The notes below the pieces were generated by a model, which had not been told where the DNA came from, ran no database searches, and saw only the letters and a program-made list of their open reading frames with translations. Positions 1 to 6,825 of a DNA stretch of 31,783 bases are shown in pieces. The position numbers and the translations under genes were made by a program. The stretch covers positions 1 to 31,783 of the forward strand of contig SFEX01000019.1 of the NCBI GenBank assembly GCA_004557075.1, in the 5' to 3' direction. Within the stretch, counting starts at the first letter, position 1. The number at the start of each line of letters is the position of its first letter. The DNA is from Clostridiales bacterium (GTDB taxonomy: Bacteria; Bacillota; Clostridia; Oscillospirales; Oscillospiraceae).

Positions 1-37
1 GCAAGCTTATTCATCGCAAAATTTCAAGACTGTAAGT

Positions 38-92
38 TGTATACAATCATCTTGCACTCCTGTATACCTTCTTCCTATTGACACATTGGCCG
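38..92. repeat. Left end copy of a window-spanning inverted repeat
   Basis: Two blocks here recur in inverted orientation at the right end of the window. The first is a 20-bp block (38-57, beginning TGTATACAATC) matching 31729-31748 exactly. The second is a 12-bp block (81-92, ACACATTGGCCG) matching 31691-31702. The blocks are 23 nt apart here and 26 nt apart at the right end, so these are diverged copies of one element, not one chance match. Whether they bound a mobile segment, belong to the dispersed repeat family, or merely mark where an assembly stopped cannot be decided from this sequence. Confidence 0.6.
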
Positions 93-291
93 CCCCTACG
101 GTATCAAACTAATTAGTGCAACGCAAAAGGCAACGGAGGCAATCAAATGATTGCCTCCTGATTTTTGTTCGTGTTAATTCAGAGCGCGAGTGCAAAAAAG
201 ATTAACTGAACACTTACTGGTCGGGCACCGGCAAAAACGATTACTGACATTCTAAAACCGAATTGCCCCTGCGGCGAGCAGCCGGCGGGCG
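91..291. repeat. Dispersed modular intergenic repeat, copy cluster 1
   Basis: Gene-free stretch downstream of the SpoIID gene made of modules that recur across the window. They are CGCCCCTACGGTATCAAAC (91-109), a GGAGGCAATC hairpin (135-158), the GCGCGAGTGCA core followed by an A-run (184-200), a TGGTCGGGC core (218-226) and a GAATTGCCCC module near 260. The same modules appear in 1299-1600, 6232-6825, 16376-16665, 25365-25516, 28711-29004 and 31445-31620. No convincing reading frame is present. Confidence 0.75.
135..158. terminator. Terminator-like hairpin of the repeat family
   Basis: Perfect 10-bp stem GGAGGCAATC / GATTGCCTCC with an AAAT loop, followed on the plus strand by TGATTTTTG. 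On the minus strand the downstream sequence is less T-rich, but the hairpin still sits just beyond the end of the minus-strand SpoIID gene and could serve it. Near-identical hairpins occur at 6496-6520, 6706-6729, 25470-25494 and 28839-28863. Confidence 0.6.
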
Positions 292-1263
292 TCAGCAGAT
301 GGTGGTGCCGGGGTAGTAGTGCATGAGGATCTCGCGGTAGCTTGCGCCGGATTTCGCCATTTCGTTTGCGCCGTACTGGCTCATGCCGACGCCGTGGCCG
401 TAGCCCTTGACGGTGAACACAAACTCGCCGCCTGAGTGGCTCAGCTCAAAATCCGTCGAGCGCAGCGAGAACAGCTTGCGCAGCTCGCTGCCTGAAAAGC
501 TCACGCCGCCGATAACGATGCTGTCGACTCTGCCCGAGCCGCTGCGCGTTACCTCGCCCACCCAGGAGTCGGCGTCGCCTGTCATGTCGGCCTCGGGCTT
601 GAGGTAGAGTATCGTGTCGCGGAAGTCGATATCCGCGCTCCTGACGCTGCTGACGAAGTTCGGGACGCTGTCGGCGGTCTCGGGGGAATCGACGCTCACG
701 AGATACGGCAGCTCGTTCCATATCGCGCCGCTGTCCTCGGTCGCGCCGTCGGAGGAGGAGTGGAAGGCCGCGAGCGCGGGCTGGCCGTCGTAGCTGAGAT
801 ACTGTCCGTCGGTTTCCTCAACCGCGGCGGTTATTTTTTTTATGTACAGCTCGTAGTTCTCGCCCCAGCTCTCCCGGAGCTGCTCGGGGCCGAGATACGC
901 CTGACAGCAGTCGGCGGAGGTGCAGATATCCGCGCCCTCGTGCTTGGGGCTTGCAAGGCCGCGCTGGAGGTAGCTTCTGGCGGCGACGGCCTGAGCCTTG
1001 AGCGCCTCCGGCTCGAATGATACGGGCATCTCTGCGGCGAGTACGCCCGTCAGGTAGTCGAAAACGCTTATCTCGCTCACCTGCTCTCCGTCGAATAGCC
1101 TTATGCTGCGGGTTTTGTCCCCGGGCAGCGGCTCGGCGGTGGTCTTGACCGGCTCGTCCGAGGCTCCCGGCGTCGGCGCGTCGGCGTTATCGAGGGGCAA
1201 TAGCCTCGGCAGCGCAAGTATTATAAGCGTCAGCGCAAGCGCTGCGGCAAGCATCCTTTTCAT
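292..1263 (-). CDS. spoIID: Stage II sporulation protein D-like (SpoIID/LytB domain)
   Basis: Predicted 323-residue membrane-anchored lytic transglycosylase-like protein. SpoIID family members cleave glycan strands during engulfment of the forespore, working with SpoIIP and SpoIIM at the mother-cell membrane. Residues 1-24 form a basic-plus-hydrophobic N-terminal anchor. The SpoIID/LytB domain follows from about residue 52, with GVLAAEMP (E78 is the likely catalytic acid) and the AVAARSYL helix, a Cys-rich ICTSADCCQAY segment typical of the family, AAFHSSSDG, and the C-terminal GYGHGVGMSQYGA and MHYYPGT motifs. Length fits SpoIID (about 320-345). Purine-rich AAGGAAAAGGAA precedes the ATG. It stands alone here, without the peptidase or SpoIIID neighbours often seen. 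A LytB-type amidase enhancer is the alternative, but the N-terminus and length favour SpoIID. Confidence 0.9.
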   Translation of the reverse strand: MKRMLAAALALTLIILALPRLLPLDNADAPTPGASDEPVKTTAEPLPGDKTRSIRLFDGEQVSEISVFDYLTGVLAAEMPVSFEPEALKAQAVAARSYLQRGLASPKHEGADICTSADCCQAYLGPEQLRESWGENYELYIKKITAAVEETDGQYLSYDGQPALAAFHSSSDGATEDSGAIWNELPYLVSVDSPETADSVPNFVSSVRSADIDFRDTILYLKPEADMTGDADSWVGEVTRSGSGRVDSIVIGGVSFSGSELRKLFSLRSTDFELSHSGGEFVFTVKGYGHGVGMSQYGANEMAKSGASYREILMHYYPGTTIC

Positions 1264-1298
1264 TTCCTTTTCCTTTTTCCCTTTCGTTGCTACGCTTC

Positions 1299-1600
1299 AT
1301 GTAATCTTTTTTACCGGTGCCCGACCGGGGAGCTTGGCAATAGTCGTTTTTGCACTCGCGCACTTTTCCCCTGCCGTTGCAACGCCTTAAATAGTCGTTA
1401 TTGCGGTATCACGACCGGTGACATTGGCAATTATCTTTTTTGCACTCGCGCGTTCAATTAAAAGCAGCAGTGTTGAATCAATTGACACACCCTATGCCTC
1501 CATCGTCAGAGGGAGCCATAGGAATGGCAATTGTTTTACCACTCTCACCGGTCGGGCTGACGCAATAACGACACCCGCCAATCTCAACGCGAATAGCCTC
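1299..1600. repeat. Dispersed modular intergenic repeat, copy cluster 2
   Basis: Most of the 422-bp gap between the divergent SpoIID and membrane protein genes is repeat. It holds GCCCGACCGG (1319-1328), two minus-oriented TGCACTCGCGC cores (1351-1361 and 1441-1451), ACGACCGG near 1411, and CCGGTCGGGCTGACGCAATAA from 1548. At least three units lie head-to-head or head-to-tail. No open frame here has a ribosome site or recognisable product. Confidence 0.75.
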
Positions 1601-1618
1601 AATGGCAATTGCTTGTAC

Positions 1619-1647
1619 TTGACGGAAAGGTCAAATGAGTATAAAAT
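1619..1647 (+). promoter_or_regulatory. Candidate sigma-A promoter for the 1686 gene
   Basis: TTGACG (1619-1624) and TAAAAT (1642-1647) are separated by 17 bp. Both elements are one mismatch or so from consensus. The gene start lies about 40 nt downstream. Inferred by eye only. Confidence 0.45.
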
Positions 1648-1685
1648 AAGCTGTGTTTTAATTCTATTCCGACTGGACTGATACT

Positions 1686-2678
1686 ATGTCTCAAATAAGC
1701 AAAGCCGCAAAGGCTCCGCTCATATTGTCGTGCTATGTGTGCGCGTTCGGCGCGTTCGGCGCGTTCTTCCGCTGGCTTCAAATGCAGGCCGCCCGGGACG
1801 CGGAAACCGGGCTTATGAATCCCAGCATTCTGAACCTGCTCGTTCCGCTCACCATTATATGCGCAGCCGTTGTGTTCTACCTCCGCCTCAAGAAGCTGCT
1901 TGGCGAGGGCGTGGAGCTGCCGACCGAGTTTTACGCCGCCCTGCGCGGCAACTCGCTGCTCTGCCCGGCGTTCTCGTGGCTGCTGTGCGCCATAACGGTT
2001 GCCGGCGGCATCGTCACGATGATTAACGTGAGCCTTGATGCGCAGCGCGGGCTTTATACGGTCATCGCCGCGCTCGGTATGCTCTGCGGCTTAGGCTTCC
2101 CGCTTGTGTGCTCGGCTGCGCGCAAGCGCTATTCGCCGGGGCTGGTCAGCCTTATCATGAGCCTGCCAATACTCATGTACTGCCTCTGGCTCATCGCGTG
2201 CTACAGGGCAAATTCCAACAACCCCAACCTCTGGGTGTACGCGGTGGAGATAGTTACCGTGTGCGTCCTTATTATCGCGTTCTACTACGCCGCCGGCTTC
2301 CCGTTCGGCAGGGCAAAGCCCAACACGGCATCGTTTTTCTGCATGTTGGGTGCGTTCCTCGGCATAGTCACCCTTGCCGACGGCAGATACTTCGGACTTC
2401 AGCTCATCCTGATCGGCAGCGTGGGCATGCTGCTCATGGAAAACTGGATACTTATCCGGAACATGCGCGAAAAAACCGAGCCGGAACCCGAAGCGGAATC
2501 GCTGCCGGAGGCTGAGCCCGAAGCGGCGCCGGAGCCGGAACCCGAACCTGAGGCCGAGCCGACAGAACCCGTGCCGGAGCCGACGATCGAGGCTCCCGCG
2601 AGGAAAAAGGCTCCCGACGCGGCAGAACAGCGCGACGCCGAGGTCGACGAGATACTGAAGGAATACAAAAAACCGTAA
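1686..2678 (+). CDS. Unknown polytopic membrane protein with acidic Pro-Glu tail
   Basis: I do not recognise a family. The 330-residue protein has about eight hydrophobic segments, near residues 10-32, 46-66, 90-112, 122-145, 151-172, 182-206, 215-232 and 236-258. They are followed by a cytoplasmic-type tail (about 262-330). The tail starts with short EPEPEAE-like repeats rich in Glu and Pro (about 264-305) and ends in a charged helix finishing at KEYKKP. The tail looks like a flexible spacer carrying a short docking helix. The ribosome site is weak (CTGGA at best). The gene is alone, between a repeat block and the ArsR promoter, so context offers no function. Confidence 0.7.
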   Translation: MSQISKAAKAPLILSCYVCAFGAFGAFFRWLQMQAARDAETGLMNPSILNLLVPLTIICAAVVFYLRLKKLLGEGVELPTEFYAALRGNSLLCPAFSWLLCAITVAGGIVTMINVSLDAQRGLYTVIAALGMLCGLGFPLVCSAARKRYSPGLVSLIMSLPILMYCLWLIACYRANSNNPNLWVYAVEIVTVCVLIIAFYYAAGFPFGRAKPNTASFFCMLGAFLGIVTLADGRYFGLQLILIGSVGMLLMENWILIRNMREKTEPEPEAESLPEAEPEAAPEPEPEPEAEPTEPVPEPTIEAPARKKAPDAAEQRDAEVDEILKEYKKP

Positions 2679-2757
2679 CGCAAGCAAGGCGCAGATAAAG
2701 GCACAAATGCTTTTTCTGCGTCTTTTGCTATAGCCGGGAAAATCCTCAAAAAACATA

Positions 2758-2786
2758 TTGACAAACATCTATGTGATTCGTATAAT
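2758..2786 (+). promoter_or_regulatory. Consensus promoter of the arsR-permease operon
   Basis: TTGACA (2758-2763), a 17-bp spacer, then TATAAT (2781-2786): an exact match to the vegetative consensus. The start point should fall near 2793, inside the operator-like palindrome at 2786-2803, which fits repression by the ArsR protein encoded just downstream. Confidence 0.85.
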
Positions 2787-2803
2787 ATAGACATACGTCT
2801 ATA
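2786..2803. promoter_or_regulatory. Probable ArsR operator
   Basis: Perfect 7-bp inverted repeat TATAGAC / GTCTATA around a 4-nt centre. It begins on the last base of the -10 element and runs into the ribosome-binding region. Position and AT-rich symmetry are typical of ArsR/SmtB autoregulatory sites. A related half-site-like sequence (ATCTATGTGATT) lies in the promoter spacer. Confidence 0.65.
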
Positions 2804-2816
2804 GGAGGTGAATAGC

Positions 2817-3131
2817 TTGGAGACGGACGAAAGGAAAGCGGCTACTGTTTTCAAAGCGTTCTGCGACGAAAACCGCATTCGCATATTGAAGTTGCTGAGA
2901 AGCGGCGAAAAATGCGCCTGCAAGCTGTTGGAGGAAGTCGATGTGACGCAGCCTACGCTCTCTCATCATATGAAAATACTTTGCGACTCCGAAATTGTTG
3001 TCAGCCGCAAAGATGGAAAATGGACGCATTATTCCATTTCAGATGACGGTGTGAAGCGGGCAAAAGAATATTTAGAGCAGCTAACAACGCTTGCTGCCAC
3101 ATGCGAAGATAAGTCGTGCTGTGAAAAGTGA
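2817..3131 (+). CDS. ArsR/SmtB-family metal- or metalloid-responsive repressor
   Basis: Predicted 104-residue winged-helix repressor that should release DNA when Cys thiolates bind As(III), an organoarsenical or a metal. Starting at the TTG, residues 20-27 (RIRILKLL) open the HTH fold. C33-A-C35 forms the CxC of the classic alpha-3 metalloid site, TQPTLSHHMKIL is the recognition helix, and further Cys residues sit at the C-terminus (near CEDKSCCEK). The TTG at 2817 is preferred because AGGAGG (2803-2808) lies 8 nt upstream; the in-frame GTG at 2808 overlaps that site and would have none. It is first gene of the operon with the permease and thioredoxin-like genes. Confidence 0.9.
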   Translation: METDERKAATVFKAFCDENRIRILKLLRSGEKCACKLLEEVDVTQPTLSHHMKILCDSEIVVSRKDGKWTHYSISDDGVKRAKEYLEQLTTLAATCEDKSCCEK

Positions 3132-3174
3132 TGGAGCTTATTAAATACTTTTCCACGCGGCTTATAAAATCGGC

Positions 3175-3190
3175 AATATATCGATATATT
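3175..3190. promoter_or_regulatory. Perfect 16-bp palindrome before the permease gene
   Basis: AATATATCGATATATT is exactly self-complementary. It lies in the 87-nt gap between the ArsR stop and the permease start. It may be a second ArsR-type site or an mRNA hairpin. It does not share the TATAGAC arms of the upstream operator, so its role is open. Confidence 0.4.
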
Positions 3191-3218
3191 TCAATTTGAC
3201 TATATGAAAGGTGCGCTC

Positions 3219-4232
3219 ATGGAAGCTATTAAGACCGGATGGGACTTCTTTCAAAACGAAGTCCTCGGTATGGGCTGGCTTAACAGGCTCATATCAGCAA
3301 TACTGAACGCCTGCGGATTGAACACCGCGGGCAGAGTTGGCGGCAGCGTTCAATTTTTTGTTTATGATACCATAAAAATTATGGTGCTGCTCGGCGTGTT
3401 AATTTTGATTATCTCGTATATTCAAAGCTATTTCCCGCCGGAACGGACAAAAAAGATACTTGGTAGATTTCACGGTGTCGGTGCAAATATTATTGCCGCG
3501 CTGCTTGGCACGGTAACGCCGTTCTGCTCGTGCTCTTCAATTCCGCTGTTTATCGGCTTCACAAGCGCAGGTCTGCCGCTTGGCGTTACATTTTCCTTTT
3601 TGATTTCTTCGCCAATGGTCGACCTCGGCAGCCTTGTTTTGCTGATGAGTATTTTCGGTTGGAAGGTTGCTGTTTTGTATGTTGTCCTCGGCTTGGTGAT
3701 TGCCGTTGTCGGAGGTACGGTGATTGAAAAGCTCCATCTGGAAAATCAGGTGGAAGAGTTTATCCGCAACGGTCATGCCATTGATGTTCCCCAAGAGGAA
3801 CTGCGCTTCAAGGACAGAATGCAGTTTGCATGGGAACAGGTTGTCTCTACGGCCAAAAAAGTATTCCCCTATGTGCTGCTCGGTGTCGGCATCGGCGCAT
3901 TTATTCACAACTGGATTCCGGAAGAGTTCATTGTGAAAACCCTTGGCGACAACAATCCCTTTGGTGTTATCATCGCCACCATTGCCGGTGTTCCCATGTA
4001 TGCGGATATTTTCGGCACGATCCCGATCGCGGAGGCGCTGCTGGCAAAGGGTGCGCTGCTGGGCGTTGTGCTCTCTTTTATGATGGGTGTTACCACTCTG
4101 TCCCTACCGTCTATGATTATGCTCCGCAAAGCGGTTAAACCGAAGCTGCTGGGCGCTTTTATTGCGATATGCACTGTAGGTATTATCGTTGTAGGCTATT
4201 TCTTCAACGCTGTACAATATTTAATTATTTAA
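3219..4232 (+). CDS. ArsP_1/UPF0718-type permease
   Basis: Predicted polytopic permease of the PF03773 family, about 337 residues and 8-10 membrane segments in two halves separated by a charged loop (about residues 175-205). The first half carries the family's TPFCSCSSIPLF motif followed by the GLPLGVTFSFLISSPMVD segment; paired cysteines here bind thiol-reactive cargo in characterised ArsP proteins that export trivalent organoarsenicals. The second half repeats the topology, with GVPMYADIFGTIPIAEALL. The ATG at 3219 is chosen because GAAAGGTG (3206-3213) sits 5 nt upstream; the ATG at 3204 lacks a site. With an ArsR upstream and a thioredoxin-like protein downstream, metalloid or thiol-reactive compound efflux is likely; the substrate is not proven. 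Confidence 0.85.
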   Translation: MEAIKTGWDFFQNEVLGMGWLNRLISAILNACGLNTAGRVGGSVQFFVYDTIKIMVLLGVLILIISYIQSYFPPERTKKILGRFHGVGANIIAALLGTVTPFCSCSSIPLFIGFTSAGLPLGVTFSFLISSPMVDLGSLVLLMSIFGWKVAVLYVVLGLVIAVVGGTVIEKLHLENQVEEFIRNGHAIDVPQEELRFKDRMQFAWEQVVSTAKKVFPYVLLGVGIGAFIHNWIPEEFIVKTLGDNNPFGVIIATIAGVPMYADIFGTIPIAEALLAKGALLGVVLSFMMGVTTLSLPSMIMLRKAVKPKLLGAFIAICTVGIIVVGYFFNAVQYLII

Positions 4233-4245
4233 GGAGACTATTAAA

Positions 4246-4560
4246 ATGACATTATTCAATGTTGGAAAGAGAAAAGAAGAAATCGAAAACGCTTGCTGTC
4301 GCGAAGCAAAGGACGGAATTTGCTGTGTCAAGGTTCTGGGTTCCGGCTGCAAGAACTGCCACACACTGCTTGAAAACACCAAAAAAGCCGTCAGGACAAT
4401 GGGACTCTCCATGGACGTGGAATATGTGACTGATATGCAGAAGATCATGGAATACGGCGTTATGAGTATGCCTGCTCTCGTAGTCAACGAAAGGGTCGTG
4501 GCTATGGGCAGGGTGCTTAAAGCCAATGAAATTGTCACTTTGCTGCAAAAAAGCATATAG
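4246..4560 (+). CDS. Small thioredoxin-like redox protein (thioredoxin_3 / redox-active disulfide family)
   Basis: Predicted 104-residue thiol-disulfide protein. The redox site is C35-K-N-C38 in a GSGCKNCHTLL context, followed by the SMPALVVNERV cis-proline loop (MPAL) and a short C-terminal helix, as in the MTH895/TM0996 glutaredoxin-like family. An unusual N-terminal extension carries two extra adjacent Cys pairs (C17-C18, C26-C27), which could bind metal or metalloid. AAGGAG directly abuts the permease stop, 9 nt before the ATG, so the two are one operon. In such trios the protein probably reduces or hands over the permease's thiol-bound substrate; this is inference. Confidence 0.85.
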   Translation: MTLFNVGKRKEEIENACCREAKDGICCVKVLGSGCKNCHTLLENTKKAVRTMGLSMDVEYVTDMQKIMEYGVMSMPALVVNERVVAMGRVLKANEIVTLLQKSI

Positions 4561-4619
4561 CTGCCTGCCTACCCTCGGTTTTTTCATGAGGTTATTCCAA
4601 TAATTCAAGTGATATTTTG

Positions 4620-4649
4620 TTGACAAATATATGAATGTGTATATATACT
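4620..4649 (+). promoter_or_regulatory. Candidate promoter of the hydrogenase gene
   Basis: TTGACA (4620-4625) is followed by an AT-alternating stretch. TATATA (4642-4647, spacer 16) or TATACT (4644-4649, spacer 18) can serve as -10. AGGGAGG (4672-4678) gives a strong ribosome site 8 nt before the ATG at 4687. Confidence 0.6.
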
Positions 4650-4686
4650 TAGTTGGGATATTGAGTAAAGCAGGGAGGCGTTTTAT

Positions 4687-6231
4687 ATGCGCGGGATGGA
4701 AACCGGTAAAACCAGGGTAAGACACGAAGTGTTCACCGAGATAGCCCGTTTAGCCTACGAGGGCTGCGACGGCAATGACTACGCAAGGAGAATCGAGGAG
4801 CTTCCGTATAAGATCTGTCCGGGCGACCCAGACGAGGTGGGCGCGTATAAAAGCAGCCTGCTGCTTGAGCGTGCCGTTGTCGGCGAAAGACTGCGCCTGA
4901 CAATGGGACTGCCGATGCGCAAGCTCGGCGAGCACAACAACGTCTCGGACAATGTCGAGGAGAGCGTCATCGCGGAAAAATACTATGATCCACCGCTTAT
5001 AAACGTCATAAAATTCGCCTGCAACCGCTGCCCGGATAATATCGTCACCGTGACAAACGGCTGCCAGGGCTGCCTTGAGCACCCCTGCATCGAGATATGC
5101 CCGCGCGGCGCGATAAGCAAGGTCAACGGCAAGGCGCATATAGACCCCTCTCTCTGCATCCGCTGCAACCAGTGCCAGAGCGCCTGCTCATTCAGCGCGA
5201 TAATTCGCCAGGAGCGCCCCTGCCACAAGGCCTGCGGCATCGGCGCGATCGGCTCGGACGAGCTGGGCAGGGCGAAGATAGATTACGACAAGTGCACCTC
5301 CTGCGGGCAGTGCCTTGTAAACTGCCCCTTCGGCGCGATAAGCGACAAGAGCCAGATATTCCAGACCATCATGGCGATAAAGAGCGATACGCCGGTCTAT
5401 GTCGTACTTGCCCCCTCCTTTGTCGGTCAGTTCGGCCCCGATGCGGTGCCCGAGAAGATGAAGGCGGCGTTCCGTCGCCTCGGCTTTGCCGACGTGTACG
5501 AGGCGGCGATAGGCGCGGATCTGTGCGTCATTGAGGAGGCGGCGGACTTCCTGGAGGAAGTGCCCTCAAAGCATAAATTCATGGTCACCTCGTGCTGCCC
5601 GTCGTGGAGCGACATGGTCAAGAAGTTCTTCCCCGAGATGTCGGAGAACATCTCCGTCGCCATGACTCCGATGGTGCTGACGGCGCGGTTTGTCAAGAAA
5701 AAGCACCCCGGCTGCAAGGTCGTTTTCGTCGGGCCGTGCGACGCGAAGAAGCTGGAAGCCAGCCGCAGAACCGTCCGCAGCGATGTCGATTTTGTGCTGA
5801 CCTTTGAGGAGGTGCTCGGTATGCTCGCTGCAAAGGGCGTGGACAAGGAGTGCATACCCATGTCCGAGGCCGAGCCGCTCAACCAGTCCGGCACGGACGC
5901 GAGGATGTTCGCCGTGTCCGGCGGCGTTGCGCAGGCGGTCGTCAACGCGATAAAGTCCATTGACCCCAACCGCGAGGTGAAGGTCGCAAAGGCCACGGGC
6001 CTGAAGGAATGCCGCAAGCTGCTGATGATGGCGAAGGAGGGCAAGTACGACGGGTATCTGCTCGAGGGCATGGCCTGTCCCGGCGGCTGCGTTGCGGGCG
6101 CGGGAACGCTCCAGAATGTCGATAAATCGGCGCGCGCTGTATGCAAGTTCGCCGAGAGTGCGAACTATACCTGCGCCTACGACACCGAGTACAAGGAATA
6201 TCTCCCGCTGATCGAAGAAAAAACCTTTTAG
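4687..6231 (+). CDS. Monomeric [FeFe] hydrogenase, group B-type
   Basis: Predicted 514-residue cytoplasmic iron-only hydrogenase exchanging electrons, probably with ferredoxin, for protons/H2. The N-terminal about 100 residues (TRVRHEVFTEIARLAYEG, IPYKI-like, LRLTMGLP) are characteristic of the group B1/B3 architecture rather than of CpI-type enzymes. A Cys-rich block around residues 115-140 and two ferredoxin-type motifs (CIRCNQCQSAC and CTSCGQCLVNCPFGAI) would carry [4Fe-4S] clusters. The H-cluster signatures are L1 TSCCPSW (301-307), L2 GPCDAKKLE (from 349; canonical enzymes have MPC) and L3 EGMACPGGCVAGAG (from 460). All four H-cluster cysteines are present (C304, C351, C464, C468), so it should be catalytic, though group B enzymes are poorly characterised. 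Maturation genes (hydEFG) are not in this window. Confidence 0.9.
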   Translation: MRGMETGKTRVRHEVFTEIARLAYEGCDGNDYARRIEELPYKICPGDPDEVGAYKSSLLLERAVVGERLRLTMGLPMRKLGEHNNVSDNVEESVIAEKYYDPPLINVIKFACNRCPDNIVTVTNGCQGCLEHPCIEICPRGAISKVNGKAHIDPSLCIRCNQCQSACSFSAIIRQERPCHKACGIGAIGSDELGRAKIDYDKCTSCGQCLVNCPFGAISDKSQIFQTIMAIKSDTPVYVVLAPSFVGQFGPDAVPEKMKAAFRRLGFADVYEAAIGADLCVIEEAADFLEEVPSKHKFMVTSCCPSWSDMVKKFFPEMSENISVAMTPMVLTARFVKKKHPGCKVVFVGPCDAKKLEASRRTVRSDVDFVLTFEEVLGMLAAKGVDKECIPMSEAEPLNQSGTDARMFAVSGGVAQAVVNAIKSIDPNREVKVAKATGLKECRKLLMMAKEGKYDGYLLEGMACPGGCVAGAGTLQNVDKSARAVCKFAESANYTCAYDTEYKEYLPLIEEKTF

Positions 6232-6495
6232 ACCGCGTTGAGATTGGCAGTAGTTGCTTTTGCGTCAGCCCGATTATGAACATTGGCGCAAAACGAAAAT
6301 ATCCAATCTCTACGGTCGTGCTGACGAGGTAGTGACAAGCTGAAGTGTTAATGCGAATTGCCCCTATGGCAATAGCCCGACCGGTGACATTACTGTTATC
6401 GTTTTTGCACTCGCGCGCTTAATCAGATGACGCATTGTTTCAAATAATTCATTTTGCGCCAGCCCGGTTATGAACATTTGTAATAAACGAATAAT

Positions 6496-6520
6496 GGAGG
6501 CAGCCGAAATGGTTGCCTCC
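6496..6520 (+). terminator. Terminator-like hairpin downstream of the hydrogenase gene
   Basis: Stem GGAGGCAGCC / GGTTGCCTCC (one G-U pair) with a GAAAT loop, followed by TATATTTTTATA. It belongs to the repeat family but has terminator form in the plus direction. It is the first such structure after the hydrogenase stop, 265 nt downstream. Confidence 0.55.
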
Positions 6521-6705
6521 TATATTTTTATATGTACTAATTAAGCGCGCGAGTGCAAAAAAGACAACTGCCAATATCACCGGTCGGGCTGACGCAACAA
6601 CGACTAATACCATTCTCAACGCGAATCGCTTCGCGGCAGCCGGCGGGCGGATGAGCAATGCTCGCCCCTACGGTATCAACCTAATTAATGCAAACAAAAA
6701 ATAAT

Positions 6706-6729
6706 GGAAGCAGTCAAATGATTGCTTCC
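6706..6729 (-). terminator. Terminator-like hairpin for the minus-strand dehydrogenase operon
   Basis: Stem GGAAGCAGTC / GATTGCTTCC with one G-U pair and AAAT loop. Read on the minus strand it is followed by ATTATTTTTTG, a good U-tract, about 100 nt beyond the acyl-CoA dehydrogenase stop. Confidence 0.55.
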
Positions 6730-6825
6730 ATTTGTCGTTATACTACAATGTTCATAACCGGGCTGACGCAAGAACGATTACTGCCAATTTTAACGCGGAT
6801 TGCCCCTCCGGCGAGGAGCAGCCGC

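Larger units (their letters stand above)
6232..6825. repeat. Dispersed modular intergenic repeat, largest copy cluster
   Basis: This 594-bp gap between convergent operons is almost entirely repeat modules in both orientations. They include GCCCGACCGG (6375-6384), TGCACTCGCGC (6406-6416), GCGCGAGTGCA (6547-6557), CCGGTCGGGCTGACGCAA (from 6580), TGCTCGCCCCTACGGTATCAA (near 6658-6679), a second GGGCTGACGCAA near 6763, and CTCAACGCGAAT or TTTAACGCGGAT links. Two GGAGGC- and GGAAGC-type hairpins lie inside. Short frames exist but none has a plausible start or product. Confidence 0.8.

Noticed and set aside
1103..1681. Plus-strand frames of 87-95 codons in the SpoIID upstream region
   Set aside because: One is antisense to SpoIID and the other is composed of dispersed repeat modules; neither has start signals.
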